Below are positions 33,038 to 42,880 of a stretch of 64,000 bases of DNA, piece after piece. Each line of letters opens with the position of its first letter. Within the stretch, counting starts at the first letter, position 1. Origin of the DNA: Pseudomonadota bacterium (GTDB taxonomy: Bacteria; Pseudomonadota; Alphaproteobacteria; Rhizobiales; Xanthobacteraceae). The stretch lies in contig JAEWJH010000066.1 of NCBI GenBank assembly GCA_023386635.1, positions 1-64,000 on the forward strand. Direction: 5' to 3'. The notes beneath the pieces were generated by a model, which was not told the origin of the DNA, did not search any database, and saw nothing but the letters and a program-made list of their open reading frames with translations. The position numbers and the translations under genes are program-made.

Positions 33038-35251
33038 ATGGCAGAGCGTTCATTCAGCAAAGAAGTCGAGGCGCTGAAACTCGGCGACGGCGATACCTTC
33101 GAGGGCGAAGGCATTCTCGCCGTGACCAAAGCGCTGCTGCAGTCCGGCGTGTCCTATGTCGGTGGTTATCAGGGCGCGCCCGTGTCGCATCTGATCGACG
33201 TGATGGTCGATGCCGGCGACCTGCTCGAGGATCTCGGCGTGCATCTGGAGACCTGCACCAACGAGGCCTCCGCCGCGGCGATGCTCGGCGCCTCGATCAA
33301 CTATCCGCTGCGCGGCGCGGTGACGTGGAAATCCGTGGTTGGCACCAATGTCGCGGCCGATGCGCTGTCGAACCTCGCTTCGCCCGGCGTCATCGGCGGC
33401 GCGATGATCGTCATCGGCGAAGACTACGGCGAAGGCGCGAGCGTGATCCAGGAACGTTCTTATGCCTACGCCATGAAGTGCGGCATCTGGCTGCTCGATC
33501 CGCGACCCGATCTGCCCACCATCGTCAACACCGTCGAACAGGGCTTCGCGCTATCGGAAGCGACCCACGCACCGGTGATGCTCGAATTGCGCATCCGTGC
33601 CTGCCATGTCACCGGCGAATTCACCGCCAAGGACAACCGGCGTGGCCAGTTTTCCGGCCGCAACAAGCTCTCCGGCCCGCCGAAATTCGATTACATGCGG
33701 CTGGCGCATCCGCCGGTGACCTTCGTGCACGAGAAGCTGAAAGCCGAGCATCGGCTGCCGGCCGCGCAGGCATTCGCGCGCGAGCACAAGCTCAACGAGG
33801 TGTTTGACGGCGACGTGAGCGAGATCGGCATCATCGTTCTCGGCGGCCTCTATAATAGTGTCGTGCGCACGCTCGGCCGTATCGGCCTCGCCGATCTGTT
33901 CGGCGCCGCGCGCATCCCGATCTATGTGCTCAACCTCGCCTATCCGCTGGTGCCCGACGAGGTCGCGCAGTTCTGCGCCGGCAAGCGCGCCGTTCTGATC
34001 GTCGAAGAAGGCAACCCGGACTACATCGAGCAGCAGATCAACACGCAGCTGCGCCGCGCCGATATCCAGACCCGCATCCACGGCAAGGACTGCCTGCCCG
34101 ACGCCGGCGAATATACGCAGGACGTGCTGCTGCGCGGCCTCGCCGCGTTCCTCACCAAAACGCGGCCGGCGGGCGTCGATGCCGATGCGATCGCCGCGCG
34201 GGTCGAGACCATGCTGGCGCACCGCCCGGCCGCGACGAAATCAACCGGCGAGATTCCGCCGCGGCCGCCGGGCTTCTGCACCGGCTGCCCGGAGCGGCCG
34301 GTGTTTTCCGCCATCAAGCTGATGCAGCGCGAACTCGGCCCGACGCATATCTCCACCGACATCGGCTGCCACTCGTTCGCGACGCTGCCGCCGTTCTCCA
34401 TGGGCAACTCGATCCTCGGCTACGGCATGTCGCTGGCCGCCGCCGCCGCGGTCGGCCCGAACATGGAGCGACGGCCGATCACGGTGATGGGCGACGGCGG
34501 CTTCTGGCACAACGGCCTGATCACCGGCGTCGCCTCCAACCTGTTCAACAAGGGCGACGGCGTGCTTGTTGTCATGCAAAATGGCTACACCTCGGCGACC
34601 GGCCAGCAGTTCATGCCGTCGAGCAAGGACAGCTACGCGGCCGCCGGCCAGACCATGGATATCGAACAGACGCTGCGCACCTTCGGCGTCAAATGGCTGC
34701 GCACGGTCCGCACCTACAATGTCGCGACCATGCTCAAGACGCTGAAGGAGGCGATGCAGACCGCCGAGCGCGGCCTCAAGGTGATCATCGCAGACGGCGA
34801 ATGCCAGCTCGCGCGCCAGCGCCGCGTCCGCGTCGAGGATGCCGAGAAGCTCAAGCGTGGCGAGCGCGTCACCCGTGCGCGCTACGGCGTCGACGATGAA
34901 ATCTGCACCGGCGATCATTCCTGCATGCGGCTCTCCGGCTGTCCGTCGCTGACGGTGAAGCCGTCGCCCGATCCGCTGCGCACCGATCCGGTCGCGACCG
35001 TGATCGAGAGTTGCGTCGGCTGCGGCCTGTGCGGCGAGGTCGCACACGCCGCCGTGCTGTGCCCGTCGTTCTATCGCGCCGAGATCGTCCGCAACGCCAC
35101 CGCGTGGGACCGCTTCCTGTTCGCGATGCGCCGCGGTTTCCTCGGCCTGTTCGGTATCCGCTTCCCGCACGCCGATCCGGCGCGCGCGCCGATCCCCGCG
35201 CTCGCGCGCGCCAACACCACCCTCGACGCACGCACAACGACACCGACATGA
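33038..35251 (+). CDS. iorA: Indolepyruvate ferredoxin oxidoreductase, alpha (IorA-like)
   Basis: This 737-residue subunit contains TPP-dependent pyrimidine-binding (about 25-200) and PP-binding (about 405-600) domains. The TPP motif is MGDGGFWHNGLITGVASNLFNKGDGVLVVMQNGY. A Cys cluster lies near 630-690: CTGDHSCMRLSGCPS and CVGCGLCGEVAHAAVLCPS, fit for two [4Fe-4S] centres. The enzyme decarboxylates arylpyruvates to aryl-acetyl-CoA and reduces ferredoxin. CTGCPERPVFSAIKL is typical for IorA. In this setting hydroxyphenylpyruvate or a related keto acid is likely. The C-terminal tail after 700 is less conserved. It overlaps the beta gene by four bases. Confidence 0.92.
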   Translation: MAERSFSKEVEALKLGDGDTFEGEGILAVTKALLQSGVSYVGGYQGAPVSHLIDVMVDAGDLLEDLGVHLETCTNEASAAAMLGASINYPLRGAVTWKSVVGTNVAADALSNLASPGVIGGAMIVIGEDYGEGASVIQERSYAYAMKCGIWLLDPRPDLPTIVNTVEQGFALSEATHAPVMLELRIRACHVTGEFTAKDNRRGQFSGRNKLSGPPKFDYMRLAHPPVTFVHEKLKAEHRLPAAQAFAREHKLNEVFDGDVSEIGIIVLGGLYNSVVRTLGRIGLADLFGAARIPIYVLNLAYPLVPDEVAQFCAGKRAVLIVEEGNPDYIEQQINTQLRRADIQTRIHGKDCLPDAGEYTQDVLLRGLAAFLTKTRPAGVDADAIAARVETMLAHRPAATKSTGEIPPRPPGFCTGCPERPVFSAIKLMQRELGPTHISTDIGCHSFATLPPFSMGNSILGYGMSLAAAAAVGPNMERRPITVMGDGGFWHNGLITGVASNLFNKGDGVLVVMQNGYTSATGQQFMPSSKDSYAAAGQTMDIEQTLRTFGVKWLRTVRTYNVATMLKTLKEAMQTAERGLKVIIADGECQLARQRRVRVEDAEKLKRGERVTRARYGVDDEICTGDHSCMRLSGCPSLTVKPSPDPLRTDPVATVIESCVGCGLCGEVAHAAVLCPSFYRAEIVRNATAWDRFLFAMRRGFLGLFGIRFPHADPARAPIPALARANTTLDARTTTPT

Positions 35252-36765
35252 GCGCCGTACCCGATCGCCCCATCACCCTGCTGATTGCTGCCTTGGGCGG
35301 CGAAGGCGGCGGCGTGCTCACTGACTGGATCGTGAAAGCGGCGACGCACGCCGGCTATCCGGTGCAGAGCACGTCGATCCCCGGCGTCGCGCAACGTACC
35401 GGCGCCACCACTTATTATATCGAGGTCGTGCCGGCGACCTGGCGCACGCTCAACGGCCGCCGGCCGGTGCTGTCGCTGACGCCCGGCGTTGGCGATGTCG
35501 ACATCATGGCCGCGACCGAACTGCTCGAAGCCGGCCGCGCCATCGCCAACGGGTTCGTCACCCGTAACCGCACACTGATGATCGGCTCGACCGGCCGCTC
35601 CTATCTCACCACCGAAAAGATGGCGATGGGCGACGGCCGCTATGACCGCGACCTGCTCATTCAGGCGATCAACGACAATGCGCGCGACAATCTGCTGATC
35701 GACATGGAGACCCTGGCCAAGGTCAACGGCACCATGATCAGCTCGGTGATGCTCGGCGCGCTCGCCGGGAGCGGTGTGCTGCCGATGACGGCGGACGATT
35801 TCGAGGCGGCGATCCGCGCCGAAGGCAAAGCGGCCGCCGCCAATCTGCGTGGCTTCCGCGCCGGGCTTGACGCGGCGAAAGCGCGGCCGCCGGTTGCTCC
35901 GCCGGAAGAGGTCAAGAAGCGCAGCCGCGAGACGCTCGCCGATCTGGAGCACGCCGCAATGGCGTTCCCCGAGGCCGCGCGCGACATCGTGCTGGAAGGC
36001 GTGCGCCGCCTCGTCGTCTATCAGAGCCCGCGTTACGCGCGACTCTATCTCGACCGGCTCGCGCCGCTGGTGAAGGGCGATCCGATCCTGCTGCGCGAAA
36101 CGGCGCGGCATCTCGCCGTGCGCATGTCGTTCGAGGACGTGATCCGCGTCGCGCAGGCGAAGATCGCCCCGGAACGTTTCGCGCGCATCGCCCGCGAGGA
36201 ACTGAAGGCCTCAGGCGAGCCTTTCATCATCACCGATTTCCTGAAACCCGGCATCGACGAATTCTGCCAGATTTTGCCGCCGCGCCTGGCGCGCGCGATC
36301 CTGCGGGTGTCGGCGCGGCGCGGCTGGCTCGGCCGGGTCTATTTCGGGATGGAGGTGAACACCACTTCCATTACTGGTTTTCTGCGGTTCTGGCTGCTCG
36401 CCAAATTGCGCGGGTGGCGGCCACATTGCCATCGCTACCACGAGGAGCAGGCTACGATCGAAAGCTGGCTCGGCCTCATTCGCGACGCGGCGACCCGCTC
36501 ACCCGAACTGGCGCGCGAGATCGCCGAATGCGCCCGCCTGATCAAGGGCTATGGCGACACCCACGCGCGCGGAACGGCGAATTTCGCGAGCATCGAGACT
36601 CAGGTGATCCGGCCGGCACTGGCGGGCACGATCCCGCTGCCGCTCGCGGTCGACGCCGTCGCCAGCGCCCGCGCTGCCGCCCTGGCCGATCCGGAGGGCG
36701 AGAGCCTCACCCGCTGTCTCGCCGCCATCGCCGCGCAGACGGAGCTGCCCACCGCAGCGGAATGA
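35248..36765 (+). CDS. iorB: Indolepyruvate oxidoreductase, beta, with DUF6537-type extension
   Basis: This 505-residue protein starts with the gamma-type 2-oxoacid oxidoreductase domain (residues 1-200): LLIAALGGEGGGVLTDWIVKAATHAGYPVQSTSIPGVAQRTGATTYYIE. The remaining 300 residues form a helical domain (LEHAAMAFPEAARDIVLEGVRRLVVYQSPRYARLYLDRL onwards), so it is more than twice as long as archaeal IorB. The fused form is common in aerobic alphaproteobacteria. Start at 35248 is set by the ATGA overlap with iorA. The extension could stabilise the complex or mediate electron transfer; its role is not known. Confidence 0.9.
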   Translation: MSAVPDRPITLLIAALGGEGGGVLTDWIVKAATHAGYPVQSTSIPGVAQRTGATTYYIEVVPATWRTLNGRRPVLSLTPGVGDVDIMAATELLEAGRAIANGFVTRNRTLMIGSTGRSYLTTEKMAMGDGRYDRDLLIQAINDNARDNLLIDMETLAKVNGTMISSVMLGALAGSGVLPMTADDFEAAIRAEGKAAAANLRGFRAGLDAAKARPPVAPPEEVKKRSRETLADLEHAAMAFPEAARDIVLEGVRRLVVYQSPRYARLYLDRLAPLVKGDPILLRETARHLAVRMSFEDVIRVAQAKIAPERFARIAREELKASGEPFIITDFLKPGIDEFCQILPPRLARAILRVSARRGWLGRVYFGMEVNTTSITGFLRFWLLAKLRGWRPHCHRYHEEQATIESWLGLIRDAATRSPELAREIAECARLIKGYGDTHARGTANFASIETQVIRPALAGTIPLPLAVDAVASARAAALADPEGESLTRCLAAIAAQTELPTAAE

Positions 36766-36893
36766 TGCGCTGATCCCGCGGCGCGATATGAAATGGGGGA
36801 AGAGCGTGGCTGCCATGCGGTCCGTCCCCCGCGCCACGCTTGCGTCGCGACGCCTAAACACCGCATAAATCATCACCACATCGAGGGGCAGCC

Positions 36894-37904
36894 ATGCGGA
36901 TCGACGCCTATACCCATTTCATCCCGCCGAAATTTTTCGAGAAGCTGGTGGAGAGCGGCTTCGGCGATATCGGCAAGCGCATGCGCGGCGTGCCGTCGAT
37001 CCACGACATGGATGTGCGAAACCGCGTGGTCGACAGCTTCGACAACTACGCGCAGATTCTGTCCTATCCGATGCCGCCGCTCGAATATCTGGCGGCGCCG
37101 GACAAGGTCGAGGACTACGCCAAGATCGTCAATGACGGCTTCGCCGAGATCTGCGCACGGGATCCGAAGCGATATCCGGGCTGGGTCGCGCAGGCGCCGA
37201 TGGGCGCACCGGACGCCGGCGTGCGCGAGGCCGAACGCGCGCTGAAGAACGGCGCGCTCGGTGTGCAGATTTACACAAACGTGCTCGGCAAGCCGATCGA
37301 CCGCCCGGAGTTCGAGCCGTTCTTCGCGGCGATGAACGGCAACAAAAAGCCGGTCTGGCTACATCCGGCGCGCAACGCCAAGCATCCCGACTATATGGAC
37401 GAGCCGAAATCGAAGTATGAAATCTGGTGGGCGCTCGGCTGGTCTTATGAGACCGCGGCGGCTATGTCGCGCCTCGTCTTCTCCAAGACGCTCGACAAAT
37501 ATCCGGACCTCAAGCTGATCGTGCACCACTTCGGCGGCATCGTGCCGATGCTCGAGGGCCGCATCGGCCCCGGCTGGGACCAGATCGGCGCGCGCACCTC
37601 GGACGAAGACCTAGATGCGCTTCGCCGCAGCCTGAAGAAACGCCCGCTCGACTACTTCAAGCAGAATTTCCATGCCGACACCGCCACCTTCGGCGGCCGC
37701 GGCGCGGCGCTGTGCGGCTTCGACTTTTTCCCGATGGACCACATCATCTTCGCATCGGATTGCCCGTTTGATCCGGAGAAAGGTTCCGGCTACATCCGCG
37801 ACACCATGCAGATCATCGACTCGATGAATTTCGCGAAGGACGATCTCGACCGTCTGTATCGCGGCAATCTCGAAAAACTCACCGGCGTGACCTTCTTCCG
37901 TTAA
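36894..37904 (+). CDS. Amidohydrolase-family decarboxylase-like protein (ACMSD/LigW group)
   Basis: This 336-residue TIM-barrel protein belongs to the amidohydrolase_2 group of aromatic decarboxylases and hydrolases. Conserved parts are PVWLHPARN (metal His), LIVHHFGGIVPMLEGRIG (metal His), and FASDCPFDPE (metal/catalytic Asp). The usual first H-x-H metal motif reads AYTHFIPP, so the first His is a Tyr and only one N-terminal His ligand remains. A GAGGGGCAG stretch precedes the ATG. It probably acts on an aromatic or ring-cleavage acid (decarboxylation or lactone hydrolysis). Exact substrate unknown. Confidence 0.85.
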   Translation: MRIDAYTHFIPPKFFEKLVESGFGDIGKRMRGVPSIHDMDVRNRVVDSFDNYAQILSYPMPPLEYLAAPDKVEDYAKIVNDGFAEICARDPKRYPGWVAQAPMGAPDAGVREAERALKNGALGVQIYTNVLGKPIDRPEFEPFFAAMNGNKKPVWLHPARNAKHPDYMDEPKSKYEIWWALGWSYETAAAMSRLVFSKTLDKYPDLKLIVHHFGGIVPMLEGRIGPGWDQIGARTSDEDLDALRRSLKKRPLDYFKQNFHADTATFGGRGAALCGFDFFPMDHIIFASDCPFDPEKGSGYIRDTMQIIDSMNFAKDDLDRLYRGNLEKLTGVTFFR

Positions 37905-37908
37905 TTCA

Positions 37909-39120
37909 ATGACCGCAAAGACGTCCAAACCCGTCGTCATCGCCGGCGCCGGTCCCACCGGCTTGATGTGCGCGATCGCGCTCGCCCGGCAGAACATTCC
38001 GGTCATCGTGTTCGAGGCGGAGCCCGCCCTCACCCACGATCTGCGCGCCGGCTCCTATCATCCGCCGACGCTGGAGATGATGGCGCCCTATGGCATCACC
38101 GCGCGGATGCACGAGACGGGTTTGCAGGTACGCGAATGGCAAATCCGCGACAAGCGCGGCGAATACATCGCGCAGTTCGATCTCGGTCTGCTCGCCGACG
38201 TCACGCCTTTTCCGTATCGGCTCCACCTGGAACAACACCGCCTGACGCCGATCCAGCTCGACATTCTGCGCACGATTCCCGGCACGGAAGTCCACTTCGG
38301 TCATCGCGTCGCCGACTACACGCAGAACGGCGACGACGTTCGTGTCACCATCGAGGCGAACGGCGAGACACGCGAGATCGACGCGTCATGGCTGATCGGT
38401 GCCGACGGCGCGCGCAGCGTCGTGCGCAAGGGCACCGGCATCGAATTCGAGGGCTTCACCTGGCCGGAATATTTCGTCGTCGCCAGTACGCCTTATGATT
38501 TGGGCCAGCACGGCTTCACCATGAACGCCTATGTGTCGGACCCGATCGAATGGGCCGCCGTGTTCAAGGTGCCGGACGACGGCCCGCCCGGCCTGTGGCG
38601 CGCGGCATTCTACGGCGATCCGCAAAAGTCGGACGAGGAACTGCTCGATCCGGCGAATATCGAGCGCGCGATGCAGTTGCTGGTGCAGCGCGATCAGACT
38701 TACGAGATCCGGTACAAGAGCATCTATCGCGTGCATCAGCGCGTCGCGCAGAGCTTCATCCATGGCCGCGCGCTGCTCGCCGGCGACGCCGCGCATCTCA
38801 ACAATCCGCTCGGCGGCTTTGGCCTCAACAGCGGCATCCATGATGCGATCAATCTCGCCGGCAAGCTCGGCCGCGTCTGGCACGGCGAGGACGAGGCGCT
38901 GCTCGGCGTCTATGACCGGCAGCGCCGCGCCGCGACCGTCGAGCAGGTGCAGAAGATGTCGATCCGCAACAAGCAATTGTTGCAGGAGCGCGATCCTGCC
39001 GTGCAGCGCCAGCACCTGACCGAACTGATGGCTGTCGCCGCCGACCCGCAGCGCGCCCGGGCGCATGTCATGGAATCGTCCATGATCGGCGGCCTGCGCC
39101 GCGCCAATGCGGTGACATAA
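37909..39120 (+). CDS. FAD-dependent aromatic hydroxylase (PobA/UbiH-like)
   Basis: This 403-residue group A flavoprotein monooxygenase uses NAD(P)H and O2 to hydroxylate phenolic acids. The dinucleotide motif GAGPTG is at 13-18, the DG motif is GADGARSVVRKG (about 164-175), and the flavin-ribityl motif is GDAAHLNNPLGGFGLNSGIHDAINLAGKL (about 293-321). RAGSYHPPTLEMM lies in the substrate-side region. It follows the amidohydrolase by 4 bp. In this cluster it may convert a hydroxybenzoate toward protocatechuate or a related dihydroxy acid. It is not a close copy of classical PobA, so I leave the symbol empty. Confidence 0.88.
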   Translation: MTAKTSKPVVIAGAGPTGLMCAIALARQNIPVIVFEAEPALTHDLRAGSYHPPTLEMMAPYGITARMHETGLQVREWQIRDKRGEYIAQFDLGLLADVTPFPYRLHLEQHRLTPIQLDILRTIPGTEVHFGHRVADYTQNGDDVRVTIEANGETREIDASWLIGADGARSVVRKGTGIEFEGFTWPEYFVVASTPYDLGQHGFTMNAYVSDPIEWAAVFKVPDDGPPGLWRAAFYGDPQKSDEELLDPANIERAMQLLVQRDQTYEIRYKSIYRVHQRVAQSFIHGRALLAGDAAHLNNPLGGFGLNSGIHDAINLAGKLGRVWHGEDEALLGVYDRQRRAATVEQVQKMSIRNKQLLQERDPAVQRQHLTELMAVAADPQRARAHVMESSMIGGLRRANAVT

Positions 39121-39219
39121 GTCATTCCGGGACGCCGCAGGCGGACCCGGAATCCAATCCAGGGGGAAGTCTTTGCATATCCGCATTCCGGACCCGTGCT
39201 CCGCACGTCCCGGAATGAC
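39121..39219. repeat. Palindromic intergenic repeat
   Basis: GTCATTCCGGGACG (39121-39134) and CGTCCCGGAATGAC (39206-39219) are perfect 14-base outer arms, with inner sub-stems. It starts directly after the hydroxylase stop codon and fills most of the gap before mutS. As RNA it would make a long hairpin and could protect the 3' end of the aromatic transcript. Confidence 0.75.
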
Positions 39220-39299
39220 CGGCGATTTTTCGCCGGGCGCTGTGGGTTACGGGAATGGCCCGTGAAACCCCGGTCCGCTTCTGCTAGCGTCCGCCGGTC

Positions 39300-42041
39300 A
39301 TGACCGCCGCCCGCGCCATTCGCCCCGAAATCGACGAAGACCCGCCGCCCGCGGAGCCGGTCAAGGCACCGGACGAGGTGGCACGTCCGACTCCGATGAT
39401 GGAGCAGTATATCGAGATCAAGACCGCCAATCCGGACTGCCTGCTGTTCTACCGGATGGGCGATTTCTACGAACTGTTCTTCGACGACGCCGAAGTCGCC
39501 TCGCGCGCGCTCGGCATCATGCTGACCAAGCGCGGCAAATATCTTGACAAGGACGTGCCGCTGTGCGGCGTGCCGATCCACCGTTCCGACGAATATCTGC
39601 ACAAGCTGATCGCGCTTGGCCATCGCGTCGCCGTGTGCGAGCAGATGGAAGACCCGGCCGAGGCGAAGAAGCGCGGTGCGAAGGCCGTCGTGCGCCGCGA
39701 CGTGGTACGGCTCGTCACGCCCGGCACGCTGACCGAGGACACGCTGCTCGACGCGCGGCGCAACAACTATCTGCTCGCCGTGGCGCGTGCCCGCGCCGGC
39801 GAGACCGACAGCCGCTTCGGCCTCGCCTGGATCGACATCTCCACCGGTGAATTCCGTATCGCCGAATGCGAGCGCGGCGCGCTGGCGGCGGAGATCGCGC
39901 GCGTCGACCCCGGCGAAATCCTCGTCTCCGACGCGCTGTATTCCGACGCAGACCTCGCCGCGTTCTGGCGCGAGTTTCCCGCCGTGGTGCCGCTGGCGCG
40001 CGACGTGTTCGACGGCGCGAGCGCCGAGCGGCGGCTCACGGACTTTTTCGCGGTCGCGACCAGCGCCGCGTTCGGCGATCTGACGCGGCTCGAGCTCACC
40101 GCCGCCGCCGCCTGCATCAGCTATGTGGAGCGCACGCAGATCGGCAAACGCCCGCCGCTGTCGCCGCCGCTGCGCGAGCAGGCCGGCGCCACCATGGCAA
40201 TCGATCAGGCGACGCGCGCCAATCTCGAACTGATGCGCACGCTGGGTGGCGAACGCGCGGGCTCGCTGCTCGCGGCCATCGACCGCACGGTGACCTCAGC
40301 CGGCTCGCGCCTGTTGGCGCAGCGGCTCGCCGCGCCGCTCACCGATGTGGACGTGATCCGCCGCCGGCACGACGCGGTAGAATTCCTGGTCACGCAGGCA
40401 GCCTTGCGCGCCGATCTGCGCGCGGCCCTCGACCGCGCGCCCGATCTTGCCCGCGCCCTCTCCCGCATCGTGCTCGGCCGGGCCGGGCCGCGCGACCTCG
40501 CCGGGATTCGCGACGGGCTGATCGCTGCTAACGATCTGGCGGGCCGCTTGTCATCGCTTCCTGATGCGCCGGCCGATCTCGCGGATGCCGCCGCGGCCTG
40601 CGCTGGTGTCGATAAGGCAATTGCGAGCGAGCTCGCCGCCGCGCTCGACGACGAACTGCCGCTGTTCAAGCGCGATGGCGGCTTCATTCGACCCACCTAC
40701 AGCACGACACTCGACGAGACCCGCGCGCTGCGCGACGAGGCGCGCCGCGTCATCGCCGCGCTGCAGGCGCGCTACGCCGACGAGACCGGCATCAAGATAT
40801 TGAAGATCCGGCACAACAATGTGCTCGGCTATTTCGTCGAGGTGACGGCGCAGCACGGCGACAAGCTGATGGCCGCGCCGCTGAACCAGACCTTCATCCA
40901 CCGGCAGACGCTCGCCGGGCAGGTGCGGTTCACCACCACCGAGCTTGGCGAACTGGAAGCGAAGATCGCCAGCGCCGGCGACCGCGCGCTCGGTCTCGAA
41001 CTGGAGATGTTCGAAACGCTCGCCACGAGCATCACCGCAGCGAGCGAGCCGATCAAGGCGGCGGCGCAGGCCCTCGCCGCGCTCGACGTCACCGCCGCGC
41101 TGGCGACGCTCGCCGCCGAACGCAACTATGTGCGCCCGCAGATCGACGCCTCGCTCGCCTTCGAGATCGACGGCGGCCGCCATCCGGTGGTGGAGCAGGC
41201 GCTGGCGCGCGACGGCGGCGCATTCGTCGCCAACGACAGCAATCTCTCGCCGCCCAGCGGACACGAAGCCGGGCGCATCTGGCTCATCACCGGCCCGAAC
41301 ATGGCCGGTAAATCGACCTTCCTGCGCCAGAACGCGCTTATCGCGCTGCTCGCGCAGATGGGCAGCTTCGTACCGGCAAAACGCGCGTATATCGGCGTGG
41401 TCGATCGCCTGTTTTCGCGCGTCGGCGCGGCCGACGATCTCGCGCGCGGCCGCTCCACCTTCATGGTGGAAATGGTGGAGACCGCCGCGATTCTCAATCA
41501 GGCCGGCGCGCGGGCTCTCGTCATCCTCGACGAGATCGGCCGCGGTACCGCGACCTTCGACGGCTTGTCGATCGCCTGGGCGTCGATCGAGCATCTGCAT
41601 GAGCAGAACCGCTGCCGCGCGCTGTTCGCCACGCATTATCATGAACTGACCGCGCTCGCGGCGCGGCTGCCGCGCCTGCTGAACGCAACGGTGAAGGTGA
41701 AGGAGTGGCAGGGCGAGGTCGTGTTCCTGCACGAAGTCGGCCCCGGCGCGGCGGACCGCTCCTACGGCATCCAGGTGGCGAAACTCGCCGGCCTGCCGCC
41801 GCCGGTGATCGCGCGCGCGCAGGAGGTGCTGTCGAAGCTGGAAGCCGAAGACCGCGCGACTCCAAAAGGCTTCGACGACCTGCCGCTGTTCGCCGCGACG
41901 CCGCGCGCGCAGCCGACGCAGGAAGCCGATCCTGTCGCAGCCGCGGTCAAGGCCGCGCTTGAGATTTTATCGCCCGACGACCTGTCGCCGCGCGAGGCGC
42001 TGGAAGCGCTCTATCGGCTCAAAGGCGCGTTGCGCAATTGA
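39300..42041 (+). CDS. mutS: DNA mismatch repair protein MutS
   Basis: This 913-residue ATPase recognises mismatches and starts methyl-independent or MutL-dependent repair. The Phe-X-Glu mismatch motif is F56-Y-E58 in MGDFYELFFDDA. Walker A is GPNMAGKST at about residue 665, Walker B is LVILDEIGRGTATFDGLSIAWA, and the C-terminal part ends with the short dimer/tetramer segment LSPREALEALYRLKGAL. Length is normal for alphaproteobacterial MutS. The start ATG at 39300 has no strong Shine-Dalgarno, but alignment of the QYIEIKTANPDCLLFYRMGDFYE block supports it. Confidence 0.97.
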   Translation: MTAARAIRPEIDEDPPPAEPVKAPDEVARPTPMMEQYIEIKTANPDCLLFYRMGDFYELFFDDAEVASRALGIMLTKRGKYLDKDVPLCGVPIHRSDEYLHKLIALGHRVAVCEQMEDPAEAKKRGAKAVVRRDVVRLVTPGTLTEDTLLDARRNNYLLAVARARAGETDSRFGLAWIDISTGEFRIAECERGALAAEIARVDPGEILVSDALYSDADLAAFWREFPAVVPLARDVFDGASAERRLTDFFAVATSAAFGDLTRLELTAAAACISYVERTQIGKRPPLSPPLREQAGATMAIDQATRANLELMRTLGGERAGSLLAAIDRTVTSAGSRLLAQRLAAPLTDVDVIRRRHDAVEFLVTQAALRADLRAALDRAPDLARALSRIVLGRAGPRDLAGIRDGLIAANDLAGRLSSLPDAPADLADAAAACAGVDKAIASELAAALDDELPLFKRDGGFIRPTYSTTLDETRALRDEARRVIAALQARYADETGIKILKIRHNNVLGYFVEVTAQHGDKLMAAPLNQTFIHRQTLAGQVRFTTTELGELEAKIASAGDRALGLELEMFETLATSITAASEPIKAAAQALAALDVTAALATLAAERNYVRPQIDASLAFEIDGGRHPVVEQALARDGGAFVANDSNLSPPSGHEAGRIWLITGPNMAGKSTFLRQNALIALLAQMGSFVPAKRAYIGVVDRLFSRVGAADDLARGRSTFMVEMVETAAILNQAGARALVILDEIGRGTATFDGLSIAWASIEHLHEQNRCRALFATHYHELTALAARLPRLLNATVKVKEWQGEVVFLHEVGPGAADRSYGIQVAKLAGLPPPVIARAQEVLSKLEAEDRATPKGFDDLPLFAATPRAQPTQEADPVAAAVKAALEILSPDDLSPREALEALYRLKGALRN

Positions 42042-42042
42042 T

Positions 42043-42840
42043 TCATCCGCGCCGCTGCCGCGCGCGCTGCACGCCGATCACCAGAAAACTCCAGCCGAGC
42101 GATACGCAAAAGCCGAGCAGCAGCGCGATCACCGGGCCGAACGGCACCACCGTCACCGACAACGTCCACAGCGCGCTGCCGAACCCGACAAAGCCGAGAA
42201 TGGTGTTGGCGAACACGGTCGCGACCGCCGGGCCGCCGACCCGCGTATGCAGGATCACCGCGACGCTGCTGAGCACGATCGGAAACACCGCGAGCGGCCC
42301 GGTCCAGCGCGGACCGATGCTGAAACTGAGACCGACCACCAGCGCGACCAGCAGCGCCACCGAGCCTGCGCGCAGCGCCATGTCGTACCAATAGGTGCGC
42401 AAGCGCGGCATCGACACGACGGGAAGTTGCCGTGCCAGAGAAAAGCAGACAAGGATCGCGACGGCATTGAGCAGGAACACTTCGAGCGGAGTCCACGTCA
42501 CCGCCTGCAGCACGGTGACCAGGGCGAACCACACGACAAGCGCGATGCCGAGACTGACCAGCAAACCGCAACGGCGCGCCAGCACTGCATAGACCAGCGA
42601 GAACACCGCGAGCGCCGCCGTGGTCGCGGCGCTCATCAGCGCGCTGGTCGCGAGAAACGACGAATCGTGATCGAGCGCGAGGAAGACATATGTCGGGCCG
42701 GTCGAGACCGGCAGCGTCGCCACCATGGCACCGATCAACGGACCCATCCGCTCGGCGACAATGGTCGCGCCCAGCACGAAGCCGGCGGTGACCGCCATCT
42801 TCAGGATCAGCGCAAGCCAGAACAGGATATCAGGGGACAT
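42043..42840 (-). CDS. Conserved integral membrane protein
   Basis: This 265-residue protein has about eight or nine hydrophobic segments across its entire length and no signal peptide. It starts MSPDILFWLALILKMAVTAGF, with ATIVAERMGPLIGAMVATLPVSTGPTYVFLALDHD as a distinctive block. Its C-terminus is basic (GVQRARQRRG). No transporter or enzyme motif is visible that I can name. It is convergent with mutS, one base apart. The gap to the upstream OsmC gene is 40 bp, same strand. I assign no function. Confidence 0.78.
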   Translation of the reverse strand: MSPDILFWLALILKMAVTAGFVLGATIVAERMGPLIGAMVATLPVSTGPTYVFLALDHDSSFLATSALMSAATTAALAVFSLVYAVLARRCGLLVSLGIALVVWFALVTVLQAVTWTPLEVFLLNAVAILVCFSLARQLPVVSMPRLRTYWYDMALRAGSVALLVALVVGLSFSIGPRWTGPLAVFPIVLSSVAVILHTRVGGPAVATVFANTILGFVGFGSALWTLSVTVVPFGPVIALLLGFCVSLGWSFLVIGVQRARQRRG

Positions 42841-42880
42841 GGCATCGTCTCTCCCTCCCCGCAGGCAGGGAGAGGCAAAA

